Below are positions 7,100 through 13,521 of a DNA stretch of 17,478 nucleotides, in pieces. A model generated the notes under the pieces. It was not told where the DNA came from. It made no database searches and was given only the letters and a program-made list of their open reading frames with translations. The DNA lies in contig CABQBF010000047.1 in NCBI GenBank assembly GCA_902462325.1, forward strand, positions 1-17,478. The letters are read 5' to 3'. The number at the start of each line of letters is the position of its first letter. Position 1 is the first letter of the stretch. The position numbers were made by a program, and so were the translations under genes. This stretch comes from an uncultured Peptococcaceae bacterium. GTDB taxonomy: Bacteria > Bacillota > Peptococcia > Peptococcales > Peptococcaceae.

Positions 7100-7435
7100 A
7101 TTCTTTTCTGCTCCTCCATCCGGCCAATAATATCGCAGCACCACCTTCAATGCTTCCACAGCAGATAAATTGGTATGGATTTGTCCTGCATAGCGCACTT
7201 CTAATAAATTTCTATTGCCTTCTGCCAGCACATCAGCTTTAATTTGTATAATTTGTAAATCATAACGACTGCGCAACCGAATCCAATGATAGCGGTCATC
7301 ATGGTCCACTACAAAAAAGATACTCTGTTCTTTCAATAATCCTTTTAGTTGCTCCAGTTCTTTTCTGCCTACCGAACAGCCTGCACCGCCGGTCAATAAT
7401 TTCCAAACCTGTTCATCGGGATTACTAATTATCAT
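7091..7435 (-). CDS. Small hypothetical protein (114 aa)
   Basis: I do not recognise this protein. 114 residues, soluble, no signal peptide. Features: an N-terminal helix 'NPDEQVWKLLTGGAG', then 'GRKELEQLKGLLKEQSIFFVVD', an alternating beta stretch 'YHWIRLRSRYDLQIIQIKADVLA', and 'LSAVEALKVVLRYYW' near the C-terminus. The start ATG at 7435 is forced by an in-frame stop three codons upstream (7442-7444). Its own ribosome binding site is poor (GGAG 12 nt away), but a 12-codon ORF with a good site ends 6 nt before this ATG, so translation may be coupled. It is the first of two small minus-strand genes and diverges from the symporter gene across a 387-bp AT-rich gap. Function unknown. Confidence 0.65.
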   Translation of the reverse strand: MIISNPDEQVWKLLTGGAGCSVGRKELEQLKGLLKEQSIFFVVDHDDRYHWIRLRSRYDLQIIQIKADVLAEGNRNLLEVRYAGQIHTNLSAVEALKVVLRYYWPDGGAEKNLR

Positions 7436-7822
7436 ATCATTTCACATCTCCATTCTTTTTCCGTTCCCATTAGAAATCATATAACTCCTTTTCACGATAG
7501 CAATTTCAATATGATACATAATTTATCAAAATAAGCCGCATATTTGCTTTATGCAAAAACACCTAGAAAAATGTTTTTCTCCACGTACAAACTACAACTG
7601 TCTGTTATGAAAAGATTTTTTCAAATCATATTTTTTATAGAAAAACACCTGTAGCTGACACAAAGATTTTTTGGCGCTGCCCTCTCACCTATTACTGTAT
7701 CACTTTTTGATAAAAAATATATACAATATGAAAAAAATATCAAAATTCCTCTTTCTTTTTTTTGCATACTGTATTATACTTGTCCATGTTATTATAAGTA
7801 CTACAAACAAGGGGGTTTTTTC
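7436..7822. other. Divergent AT-rich intergenic region (387 bp) with short repeats
   Basis: Separates the minus-strand small genes from the plus-strand symporter. Apart from the leader ORF above, it holds a direct repeat AAAAACACCT at 7555-7564 and 7641-7650, a GCATA-N7-TATGC dyad at 7538-7554, and an AAAAACA/TGTTTTT inverted pair (7555-7561, 7572-7578). Both promoters must lie here. I found no -35/-10 pair on the plus strand good enough to call; TATACT at 7775-7780 is the best -10 candidate but has a poor -35. Confidence 0.5.
7442..7480 (-). CDS. Possible 12-codon leader ORF upstream of the 114-aa gene
   Basis: ATG at 7480 is preceded by AAAAGGAG with a 4-nt gap and opens an ORF encoding MISNGNGKRMEM, ending in TGA at 7444-7442, 6 nt before the next gene's ATG. 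The better ribosome binding site belongs to this short ORF rather than to the 114-aa gene, which is the arrangement expected for translational coupling. It may still be a chance ORF. Confidence 0.35.
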   Translation of the reverse strand: MISNGNGKRMEM

Positions 7823-9025
7823 GTGTCTCGCGAAAAGAAAGGTCTGGGTCTTGTCCCAAAACTTATTTTAGGGATTATTGCTGGTATTCTTATTGGCAGT
7901 TATCTCCCTACCATTCTCGTACAAATTTTAGTAACAGTTTCTTCTATTTTTTCACTGTTTTTAAAATTTGTCATTCCATTTATTATTTTATCCTTCGTAA
8001 TCGCTGGTATCGCCGATTTATCACAAGGAGCCGGCAAGTTGCTGGGCATTACCACAGCGATCGCTTACGGCTCTACTATCGTTGCCGGTACACTAGCTTA
8101 TACGGTAGCCACTAACATCTTTCCTAAAATCCTAGGATCGGAGTTAACTTCTAACATTGGCGATCCCAATGCTGGCATGTTATCCTCTTTAGTGAATATT
8201 CCACTGGAGCCCATGTTTGATGTCACGGGCGCTATTGTATTTGCCTTTATCATGGGGATTGGAATTTCCTACGTGCGCACATCCGGCTACGGCGAAACGC
8301 TGTACCACGCCATTATGGAGTTCCAAATCATTGTGCGCAAAGTATTGGAAGTCATCATTATTCCTTTCCTGCCAGTCTACATTGCCGGTACTTTCGCCAA
8401 CATTGCCTATTCAGGACAGGTTTTCAGCATTTTGGGCATCCTTTGGAAGGTTTTCTGTATTGCCATTCCATTGCAATTGATTTATCTGTTTGTCATGTTC
8501 TTAATCGCTGGCGCTATTGGCAAGAAAAATCCGTTCATGCTGATGAAAAATCAAATTCCCGCCTATCTAACCGCCGTTGGTACCCAGTCTTCCGCTGCTA
8601 CCATCCCAGTTAACGTGTCCTGCGCAGAGAAGAATGGCGTTTCAAAACAAATTCGGGAATTTGTAGTACCGCTGTGTGCCACTATCCATCTAGCCGGCAG
8701 TATTACTTCGTTAACTTGTTTCTCGATTGCCTTGCTGTATATGAACGGTATGGATTATTCCATGGGCGTTTACATGCCATTCCTGTTTATCTTAGGTATC
8801 GCCATGGTTGCCGCTCCCGGCGCACCGGGCGGCGCTGTTATGAGTGCGCTGCCGTTCCTGCCTATGATTGGTATTGCTGTAGACAGTCCGCTGGCTTCTC
8901 TGATGATCGCACTCTATTTAACGCAGGATAGTTTCGGAACTGCCGCCAACGTATCCGGTGATAACGCCATTGCAGTGGTAATTGATACGATTAACAACAA
9001 AATGCATAAGCATCCAACAAAATAA
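7823..9025 (+). CDS. Dicarboxylate/amino acid:cation symporter (DAACS family)
   Basis: 400 residues, multiple hydrophobic segments throughout. The DAACS signatures are present in order: the Ser-rich HP1 loop 'VGTQSSAATIPVN' (about 252-264; family SSSAATLP), the TM7 motif region, the HP2-like 'APGAPGGAVM' (331-340), and 'NVSGDNAIAVVID' in TM8 (376-388). The TM7 cation/substrate motif, canonically NMDGT, reads I288-H-L-A-G-S293, as in a divergent Bacillota branch of the family. It is expected to import a C4-dicarboxylate or an acidic or neutral amino acid with Na+ or H+; the substrate cannot be fixed. The start is GTG at 7823 behind AAGGGGG. It is transcribed alone, with a structured terminator-like element 20 bp after the stop. 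Family sure, substrate not. Confidence 0.9.
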   Translation: MSREKKGLGLVPKLILGIIAGILIGSYLPTILVQILVTVSSIFSLFLKFVIPFIILSFVIAGIADLSQGAGKLLGITTAIAYGSTIVAGTLAYTVATNIFPKILGSELTSNIGDPNAGMLSSLVNIPLEPMFDVTGAIVFAFIMGIGISYVRTSGYGETLYHAIMEFQIIVRKVLEVIIIPFLPVYIAGTFANIAYSGQVFSILGILWKVFCIAIPLQLIYLFVMFLIAGAIGKKNPFMLMKNQIPAYLTAVGTQSSAATIPVNVSCAEKNGVSKQIREFVVPLCATIHLAGSITSLTCFSIALLYMNGMDYSMGVYMPFLFILGIAMVAAPGAPGGAVMSALPFLPMIGIAVDSPLASLMIALYLTQDSFGTAANVSGDNAIAVVIDTINNKMHKHPTK

Positions 9026-9044
9026 AATCTACTATAAAAACAAC

Positions 9045-9150
9045 AAGGACTGTTCCATGAAGGCTATTAAACGAGAGATTGGCAACCCGCATAGATTTTT
9101 AATGCGGTACTCACCATGACAAAGCAACTCCTTCATGCAACAGTCTTTTT
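9045..9150 (+). terminator. Long-stem structured element after the symporter, terminator-like, possible small RNA
   Basis: Arms 9048-9063 and 9130-9145 are complementary over 16 bp with one mismatch, and the right arm is followed by TTTTT (9146-9150). The 66-nt insert carries an inner hairpin CCGCAT (9087-9092)/ATGCGG (9102-9107) with a 9-nt loop, and a weak GCUA/UGGC pairing at 9063-9066/9080-9083. On the minus strand the other end reads TTGTTGTTTTTAT, so it may stop transcription both ways. The large branched insert is more than a simple terminator needs. Confidence 0.6.
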
Positions 9151-9197
9151 GCTGCCTATTAAACAGACACAGCACAAGCCAAACAACATGCTATAAT

Positions 9198-9213
9198 TGT
9201 TTCACGTGAAACA
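9198..9213. other. parS: parS site (ParB/Spo0J-binding chromosome-partition palindrome)
   Basis: TGTTTCACGTGAAACA, a perfect 16-bp palindrome identical to the bacterial parS consensus TGTTNCACGTGAAACA. ParB/Spo0J dimers bind it, spread, and load SMC-condensin for origin segregation. It lies in a non-coding convergent gap. Most chromosomal parS sites lie in the origin-proximal part of the chromosome, so this window may do too (inference). The smc gene ends 4.3 kb away. Confidence 0.9.
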
Positions 9214-9222
9214 TTGCAAAAC

Positions 9223-9256
9223 AACCGTAACTTTGCTTCTAGCAAAAGGCACGGTT
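9223..9256. terminator. Hairpin, possible terminator of the thioesterase gene
   Basis: Two stacked stems, AACCGT/ACGGTT (9223-9228, 9251-9256) and TTTGCT/AGCAAA (9232-9237, 9241-9246), separated by a small internal loop. On the minus strand it is followed by TGTTTTG, a weak U-run. It sits about 110 nt after the thioesterase stop, which is far for a dedicated terminator. Confidence 0.4.
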
Positions 9257-9363
9257 ATTCTTTGCAGAACAAGACAACTTTATAAATAACGTTACAATTT
9301 TATATTACAGAAAAGCGCAATTCAAAAAGTAATGCCACCATACAAGCACTATCAAAAACACAC

Positions 9364-9774
9364 TTAAAGTTGCTGTTGAAATAGCTTATCCCAGTCCGGC
9401 TTTACTTTGGCCAATGTGACAGGCCTTCCATTTTGATTGATAAAACAATGGCCCGTTTCTCCAGTACAACGCACCTTGCCGTCACTGCCTGACACTGTAT
9501 AGACAATGGTCATCCGCAATCCACTATAGCTCTTTAACGCCACCTGGATGGTTACCGTTTCACCGTAGACCACCTTAGATTTATACTGGCATTGTACCGA
9601 TAAAACCGGACTGCCAATGCCCTCTGCCTCCATCTGATTATACGGCAAGCCCAACGCCTCCAAATAATCGGTGCGTGCTTCCTCAAACCAGCGAATATAG
9701 TTAGAATGATGTACCATTCCCATTTTATCGGTTTCATAATACTGTACTTTATGCTGATATTGATGTACGTTCAT
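9364..9774 (-). CDS. Acyl-CoA thioesterase, 4HBT/YbgC hot-dog family
   Basis: 136 residues, the normal size of a single hot-dog domain. The N-terminal signature 'YYETDKMGMVHHSNYIRWFEEAR' region (residues 12-34) contains the catalytic Asp D16 and the H22-H23-S-N25-Y segment typical of YbgC/FadM-type thioesterases. The strand-rich remainder ends with 'GHCFINQNGRPV', also typical. It hydrolyses acyl-CoA thioesters in the cytoplasm; the chain length or aryl preference cannot be told. In proteobacteria ybgC is linked to tol-pal, but no such link exists here, so the context gives no clue. The ATG at 9774 has GGGAGG 7 nt upstream. It is followed by the convergent region holding parS. Confidence 0.9.
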   Translation of the reverse strand: MNVHQYQHKVQYYETDKMGMVHHSNYIRWFEEARTDYLEALGLPYNQMEAEGIGSPVLSVQCQYKSKVVYGETVTIQVALKSYSGLRMTIVYTVSGSDGKVRCTGETGHCFINQNGRPVTLAKVKPDWDKLFQQQL

Positions 9775-9893
9775 ATTCTAGCCTCCCTGTATCAAAGTAC
9801 CATATCAAAATGACACATCCACCATCTTTTCGTTCAATCGTTTTACGCATGCAACAAATAACAACACGCTAATAAAAAGAAAAATATCATATT

Positions 9894-10409
9894 TTAAATA
9901 ACTTCAATCTGACACTGCTGCATCATTGCCAAAGCCTTCTGGTGGTTTTCCGGTGTAGTGCCAGCACAGCAGGCGCTGTCCACCACAATTTTTAACTCCG
10001 GCAAATAGGCTTTGATGAGCAATGCATTGGAAATTAGACAAATATCGGTGCAAACACCTACCAGTTCAATTTCATCGCAACCAGTAGAAAGCAAATAGTG
10101 CGCTAAATCCAAACTGCCGAAGGTATCTTTGTTAAAAATCTGCGCACCAGGCAGTTGTAAAGACTTCTCGATTTCCCAACCGGAAGTATAGCGCACACAA
10201 TGAAGTACTGGCAGCTTTTTTCCCTCCTGAGTGTCCAGGTAATTATCACTGTGCGTATCACGCGTGAACACAACTGTATCTTTTTGTTTCAACGCCTGAT
10301 TGATTTTCGTTTTTACTCCTTTTACAATAGCCTGGGCTTCCGTAGTTCCCAAACTTCCCGTAATAAAATCATTTTGCATATCAATGACGACTAATATTTT
10401 TCGACGCAT
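9894..10409 (-). CDS. Isochorismatase-family cysteine hydrolase, nicotinamidase-like
   Basis: 171 residues from ATG at 10409 (174 if translated from 10418). The start at 10409 is preferred because GGAGAGG then lies 9 nt upstream, whereas at 10418 it is immediately adjacent. The catalytic triad is visible: D10 in 'VVIDMQNDF', K94 in 'IFNKDTFGS', and C124 in 'GVCTDICLISNAL'. The Zn-site pattern of nicotinamidases is also present: D51-x-H53 in 'TRDTHSDNY' and H70 in 'LHCVRYTSG'. It is likely to deamidate nicotinamide to nicotinate for NAD salvage, though other isochorismatase-like hydrolases share these residues. It is slightly shorter than typical PncA. The neighbours are unrelated. Confidence 0.85.
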   Translation of the reverse strand: MRRKILVVIDMQNDFITGSLGTTEAQAIVKGVKTKINQALKQKDTVVFTRDTHSDNYLDTQEGKKLPVLHCVRYTSGWEIEKSLQLPGAQIFNKDTFGSLDLAHYLLSTGCDEIELVGVCTDICLISNALLIKAYLPELKIVVDSACCAGTTPENHQKALAMMQQCQIEVI

Positions 10410-10580
10410 AAACAACATCCTCTCCTAAATTTCTTTTTGTCCACCTTACACAATCAATTCGGAAATTGCCAGTCATATCTCCCTGCGTACATGCGGTCCA
10501 TCATTAACACTTGCAACACCACTGTTGACAGCTTCCAAGACACGCAAAAATTTTTTTGCAAGCAGATTGGCTTTCTTTAT

Positions 10581-10611
10581 AAAAACAGGAGCCGCAAATT
10601 AAACGGCTCCT
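10581..10611 (-). terminator. Intrinsic terminator after tRNA-Arg
   Basis: 8-bp perfect stem AGGAGCCG/CGGCTCCT (10587-10594, 10604-10611), 9-nt loop. On the minus strand it is followed by GTTTTTAT. It starts 5 nt after the tRNA 3' end. Confidence 0.85.
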
Positions 10612-10615
10612 ACAA

Positions 10616-10689
10616 TGTGCCTGACAGGAATTGAACCTGCGACCTATCGCTTAGGAGGCAATCGCTCTATCCTACTGAGCTACAGACAC
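10616..10689 (-). tRNA. tRNA-Arg, anticodon CCU
   Basis: 74-nt cloverleaf on the minus strand. The acceptor stem is GTGTCTG/CAGGCAC with one G-U pair. The D arm 'TAGCTCAGTAGGATAGAGC' carries the A-box, and GGTTCAATTCC is the T-arm. The anticodon loop CTCCTAA gives CCU, reading AGG (Arg). The discriminator base is A and the 3' CCA is not encoded, so it must be added by the tRNA nucleotidyltransferase. It lies 47 bp after a small membrane protein gene and is followed by a strong terminator. Confidence 0.95.
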
Positions 10690-10736
10690 AACTTATGTTA
10701 CTGCATGCAACTGACTAATCCATCAATAAATAGACC

Positions 10737-10946
10737 CTACAGTGCATTGCGGAACATCAATAAAATTTGTATGGCAGTAATGATGCAAACGCAACTGCCT
10801 ACACAACAGGCTACACAGACGTATTTCTGCCGCTTGCTGCCGCCAGACTGATATTGTCTGCCAAAATACCAGGCAACGACTGCTGCCGCTACGCCCAACA
10901 CTATCAGAAATCCCACCAAAAGCAGAATTGTATGCTGTAAATCCAT
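10737..10946 (-). CDS. Small two-helix membrane protein of unknown function (69 aa)
   Basis: I do not recognise a family. 69 residues. Two hydrophobic segments, 'ILLLVGFLIVLGVAAAVVAW' (7-26) and 'VACCVGSCVCIITAIQILLMF' (45-65, with three Cys on one side), are joined by a basic loop 'GRQYQSGGSKRQKY', consistent with a cytoplasmic loop and both termini outside. GAGG lies 6 nt before the ATG at 10946, supporting translation. It sits between mtaD (112 bp upstream) and the tRNA gene, and may be transcribed with either. Confidence 0.6.
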   Translation of the reverse strand: MDLQHTILLLVGFLIVLGVAAAVVAWYFGRQYQSGGSKRQKYVCVACCVGSCVCIITAIQILLMFRNAL

Positions 10947-11057
10947 AAAACACCTCTATTATACTAGCATAATCATTTATAAATTACAAGAATGAAATCC
11001 ATGCCGCTTTCAAGTTCTTGACACAGCCCAAAATAACTTGCTGCCTGCCACTGCCGC

Positions 11058-12362
11058 TTATAATACAGCGCGGGCTATACGAGTCGCTTCTGCCATAATT
11101 TTTTCTGTATCCATGGTCAGCACTTCATAATCCTTCATCAGTATCTTCCCGTTGACAATGGTGGCTTTCACATCGCCACCCTGAGCTGCATACACCAAAT
11201 CAGATACAGAATTGTTCCACGGTGCGAAGTGGGGTTTGTCCAAATCCACCAGAATTATGTCAGCTTTCTTCCCTACTTCTAATGTACCAATCTCATCATC
11301 CCAATGCAAGGCTCTGGCCCCATTGATGGTTGCCATCTGCAAAACGGTTTCCGCCGGGAGTACTGTTGGGTCCATCGCGTTTACTTTCTGCGCAAAAGAG
11401 CAAACTGTCATCTCTTTGAACATGTTTAAGCTATTATTGCTGGAAGCGCCATCGGTACCTAAAGCTACATTCAAACCAGCCTGCATATATTTAGGCAGAT
11501 TGGCAATCCCGCTGGCCAGCTTCAAATTGCTAGATGGATTGTGGGCAATACTGACCTGATGTTCTTTTAAAATGGCAATATCTCCGTCGTTGAGATAAAC
11601 ACCATGGGCCGCCAAAGTAGGCAATTCAAATACACCTAAATCCCGCAAATATTCTGTCGGTGTTTTATCGTATGCTTCCCGAATTTGCTGCAATTCATCT
11701 TGGGTTTCAGCCAAATGAACGTGAACGCCAGTATGACAATCGGCAGCAGCCTGCACGATTTTTTCCAGATATGCAGGCGGACAAGTATAGGGCGCATGAG
11801 GTGCAAACCAAACTTTTAACCGGCCATCAGCCCGATTATGAAAACTCTCATACAACCGCACATTTTTTTGAATGTTTTTCCCTTCCGAATCTGAAAAAAC
11901 AAGCAACCCCCGGCTCAAATTGGCCCGCACACCTGCCTCGTCCACCACGCGAGCCACTTCATGCATGCTGTCGTACATATCGGCAAAGGTGGTAGTGCCG
12001 CTCTGAATCATTTCCAATACAGCCAAACTGCTGCCCCAGTAAATAGATTCGTTGACAAACTTGGCTTCGGCAGGCCAGATTTTTTCATTCAGCCACGGCA
12101 TCAACTCCATGTCATCGGCATAACTGCGCAGCAACGTCATTGCCGCATGGGTATGGGTATTCACCAAACCCGGCATTGCAATGGTACGGCTGCCGTCAAT
12201 GATTTGCGCACCTTCTGCCATCTGCGCATCCACTGCACCAATGACGGCAATTTTATCATTTTCAATTAAAATATCGCCGCTCTGCAATGCAGCGCCAGTC
12301 ATAGATAGTATTTGCGTGTTGCGAATCCAGATTTTGTGATTTGCTTCTCTCTGTTCTGTCAT
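11058..12362 (-). CDS. mtaD: 5-methylthioadenosine/S-adenosylhomocysteine deaminase
   Basis: 434 residues, full length for the MtaD amidohydrolase family. Metal and active-site residues are all visible: H70 and H72 in 'GLVNTHTHAAM', H189 in 'WFAPHAPYT', H216 with E219 in 'VHVHLAET', and D304 in 'ALGTDGASSNNSLNM'. The segment 'DDMELMPWLNEKIWPAEAK' (83-101) is characteristic of MTA/SAH and related aminohydrolases. It deaminates SAH to S-inosylhomocysteine and MTA to methylthioinosine, removing methyltransferase inhibitors; guanine or chlorohydrolase-type activities of the same superfamily are less likely. GGGAGG lies 6 nt before the ATG at 12362, and the start overlaps the ftsY stop as ATGA, so it is translationally coupled to ftsY and is the last visible gene of the rnc-smc-ftsY unit. 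Confidence 0.9.
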   Translation of the reverse strand: MTEQREANHKIWIRNTQILSMTGAALQSGDILIENDKIAVIGAVDAQMAEGAQIIDGSRTIAMPGLVNTHTHAAMTLLRSYADDMELMPWLNEKIWPAEAKFVNESIYWGSSLAVLEMIQSGTTTFADMYDSMHEVARVVDEAGVRANLSRGLLVFSDSEGKNIQKNVRLYESFHNRADGRLKVWFAPHAPYTCPPAYLEKIVQAAADCHTGVHVHLAETQDELQQIREAYDKTPTEYLRDLGVFELPTLAAHGVYLNDGDIAILKEHQVSIAHNPSSNLKLASGIANLPKYMQAGLNVALGTDGASSNNSLNMFKEMTVCSFAQKVNAMDPTVLPAETVLQMATINGARALHWDDEIGTLEVGKKADIILVDLDKPHFAPWNNSVSDLVYAAQGGDVKATIVNGKILMKDYEVLTMDTEKIMAEATRIARAVL

Positions 12363-13495
12363 TTGCGACCTCCCCAGCCAAAAAATCCTCTCTTACGAGG
12401 CTTTTCTTCTACAGCTTCTTCTACCTCTTCAATAACTTCTTCTATTTCTTCCCGCGCATCTTTTGCAAAATCCTGCACTTCTTCCTGCAAGTCCTGCCAG
12501 CCTTCCTGAACCTCGTCTATGATTTCCGCCATTTCTTCTTTCACATCATCAATTGCCTCTTCCACGTTATCTTTCAGGCTATCCTCAGCGGCAAACAAAG
12601 CTTCCCCAAAGGCTTTTGCATCAAAATATTCCATATTATCAATAGCTTCTCCTGTGCCAATCAGCTTCACCGGCAAATCAAATTCAGAGCGGATACCGAT
12701 AACCACACCGCCTTTGGCTGTACCGTCCAGTTTGGTCAAAATAACGCCGGTCACACCGGTGGCATCGCCAAAAATTTTAGCCTGGGAAATGGCATTTTGC
12801 CCAGTGGTGGCATCCAGCACCAGCAATACTTCCTGCAGACAACCCGGCGCTTCCCGATCAATCACTTTGCGCATTTTGCTCAACTCATTCATCAAATTGG
12901 CTTTATTCTGTAACCGTCCTGCCGTATCCACAATCAACACATCACATTTTCTGGATTTGGCCGCGGCAATAGCGTCGAATACCACTGCTGCCGGGTCGGC
13001 CCCTTCTTGATGGCTAATTACATCTACACCGACTCTATCGCCCCACACCTTTAACTGTTCGGCTGCTGCAGCGCGGAAGGTATCGCCAGCGCCCAAAATC
13101 ACTTTATGCCCCTGCTGCTTGAGCAAATAGGCCAACTTGCCTATGCTGGTGGTTTTCCCGACGCCGTTCACACCAACCATCAAAATAATGTTCAGTTCAT
13201 CATTATCTAAATTTAGCGTGGCCTTTTCATCACCCATAATTTCAGCAATTTCTTCTACCAACGCTTCCCGTAACTGTTCGGCATATTTGAGCTTATCCCG
13301 CTTTTCTCGTTCCCGCAGCCGTTCCACCAAATCCACTGCGGTATTTACGCCCACATCGCCCTGAATCAGCAACTCTTCCAATTCATCGTATAAATCGTCA
13401 TCAATCTCTTTACCGGTAAAAGCATCAAAAATTTTCTCTACAAAGCCCTTTCTGGTTTTGGACAAGCTATCATTTAACTTTGAAAACAATCCCAT
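12359..13495 (-). CDS. ftsY: Signal recognition particle receptor FtsY with C-terminal acidic extension
   Basis: 378 residues. The N-terminus 'MGLFSKLNDSLSKTRKGF' leads directly into the N domain, without the long acidic A domain of E. coli FtsY. The G-domain motifs are G1 'GVNGVGKTT' (108-116), 'DTFRAAAAEQL' (138-148), 'DTAGR' (190-194) and 'TKLDGTAKGG' (254-263); 'GTGEAIDNMEYFDAKAFGEALF' closes the NG core at about 302. Residues 303-378 are extra: a strongly acidic, helical stretch (many Glu/Asp, repeated EE pairs) ending in a basic aromatic tail with KPRKRGFFGWGGRK. The protein is the GTPase receptor that docks SRP-ribosome complexes at the membrane. The ATG at 13495 follows GGAGG; smc ends 26 bp upstream, and mtaD overlaps the stop. 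Confidence 0.97.
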   Translation of the reverse strand: MGLFSKLNDSLSKTRKGFVEKIFDAFTGKEIDDDLYDELEELLIQGDVGVNTAVDLVERLREREKRDKLKYAEQLREALVEEIAEIMGDEKATLNLDNDELNIILMVGVNGVGKTTSIGKLAYLLKQQGHKVILGAGDTFRAAAAEQLKVWGDRVGVDVISHQEGADPAAVVFDAIAAAKSRKCDVLIVDTAGRLQNKANLMNELSKMRKVIDREAPGCLQEVLLVLDATTGQNAISQAKIFGDATGVTGVILTKLDGTAKGGVVIGIRSEFDLPVKLIGTGEAIDNMEYFDAKAFGEALFAAEDSLKDNVEEAIDDVKEEMAEIIDEVQEGWQDLQEEVQDFAKDAREEIEEVIEEVEEAVEEKPRKRGFFGWGGRK

Positions 13496-13521
13496 CTCTT
13501 TGAACCTCCATTTTTTCTAAT

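Larger units (their letters stand above)
9026..9363. other. Convergent intergenic region (338 bp) holding a structured element, parS and a hairpin
   Basis: Lies between the 3' ends of the symporter (+) and the thioesterase (-). It contains, left to right, the long-stem element (9045-9150), the parS site (9198-9213) and the 9223-9256 hairpin. The part from 9257 to 9363 is AT-rich and shows nothing I can name. No coding sequence is evident. Confidence 0.7.

Noticed and set aside
9066..9085. ACGA loop in the structured element as a guanidine-II riboswitch
   Set aside because: That class needs two hairpins with ACGR loops upstream of a gene; only one weak hairpin is present and it lies at the 3' end of the symporter with no gene after it.
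9870..9893. AT-rich inverted repeat after the nicotinamidase-like gene as terminator
   Set aside because: Only A/T pairs with almost no loop; stability would be very low.
10419..10580. Possible gene remnant on the minus strand between the hydrolase gene and the tRNA terminator (a short open stretch encoding LRVLEAVNSGVAS)
   Set aside because: About 25 codons, no ribosome binding site and no recognisable family; treated as intergenic. No promoter was convincing either.
10957..10962. Perfect TATAAT upstream of the small membrane protein gene
   Set aside because: It abuts the ribosome binding site, so a transcript from it would begin after the Shine-Dalgarno sequence, and no -35 lies at 16-18 bp.
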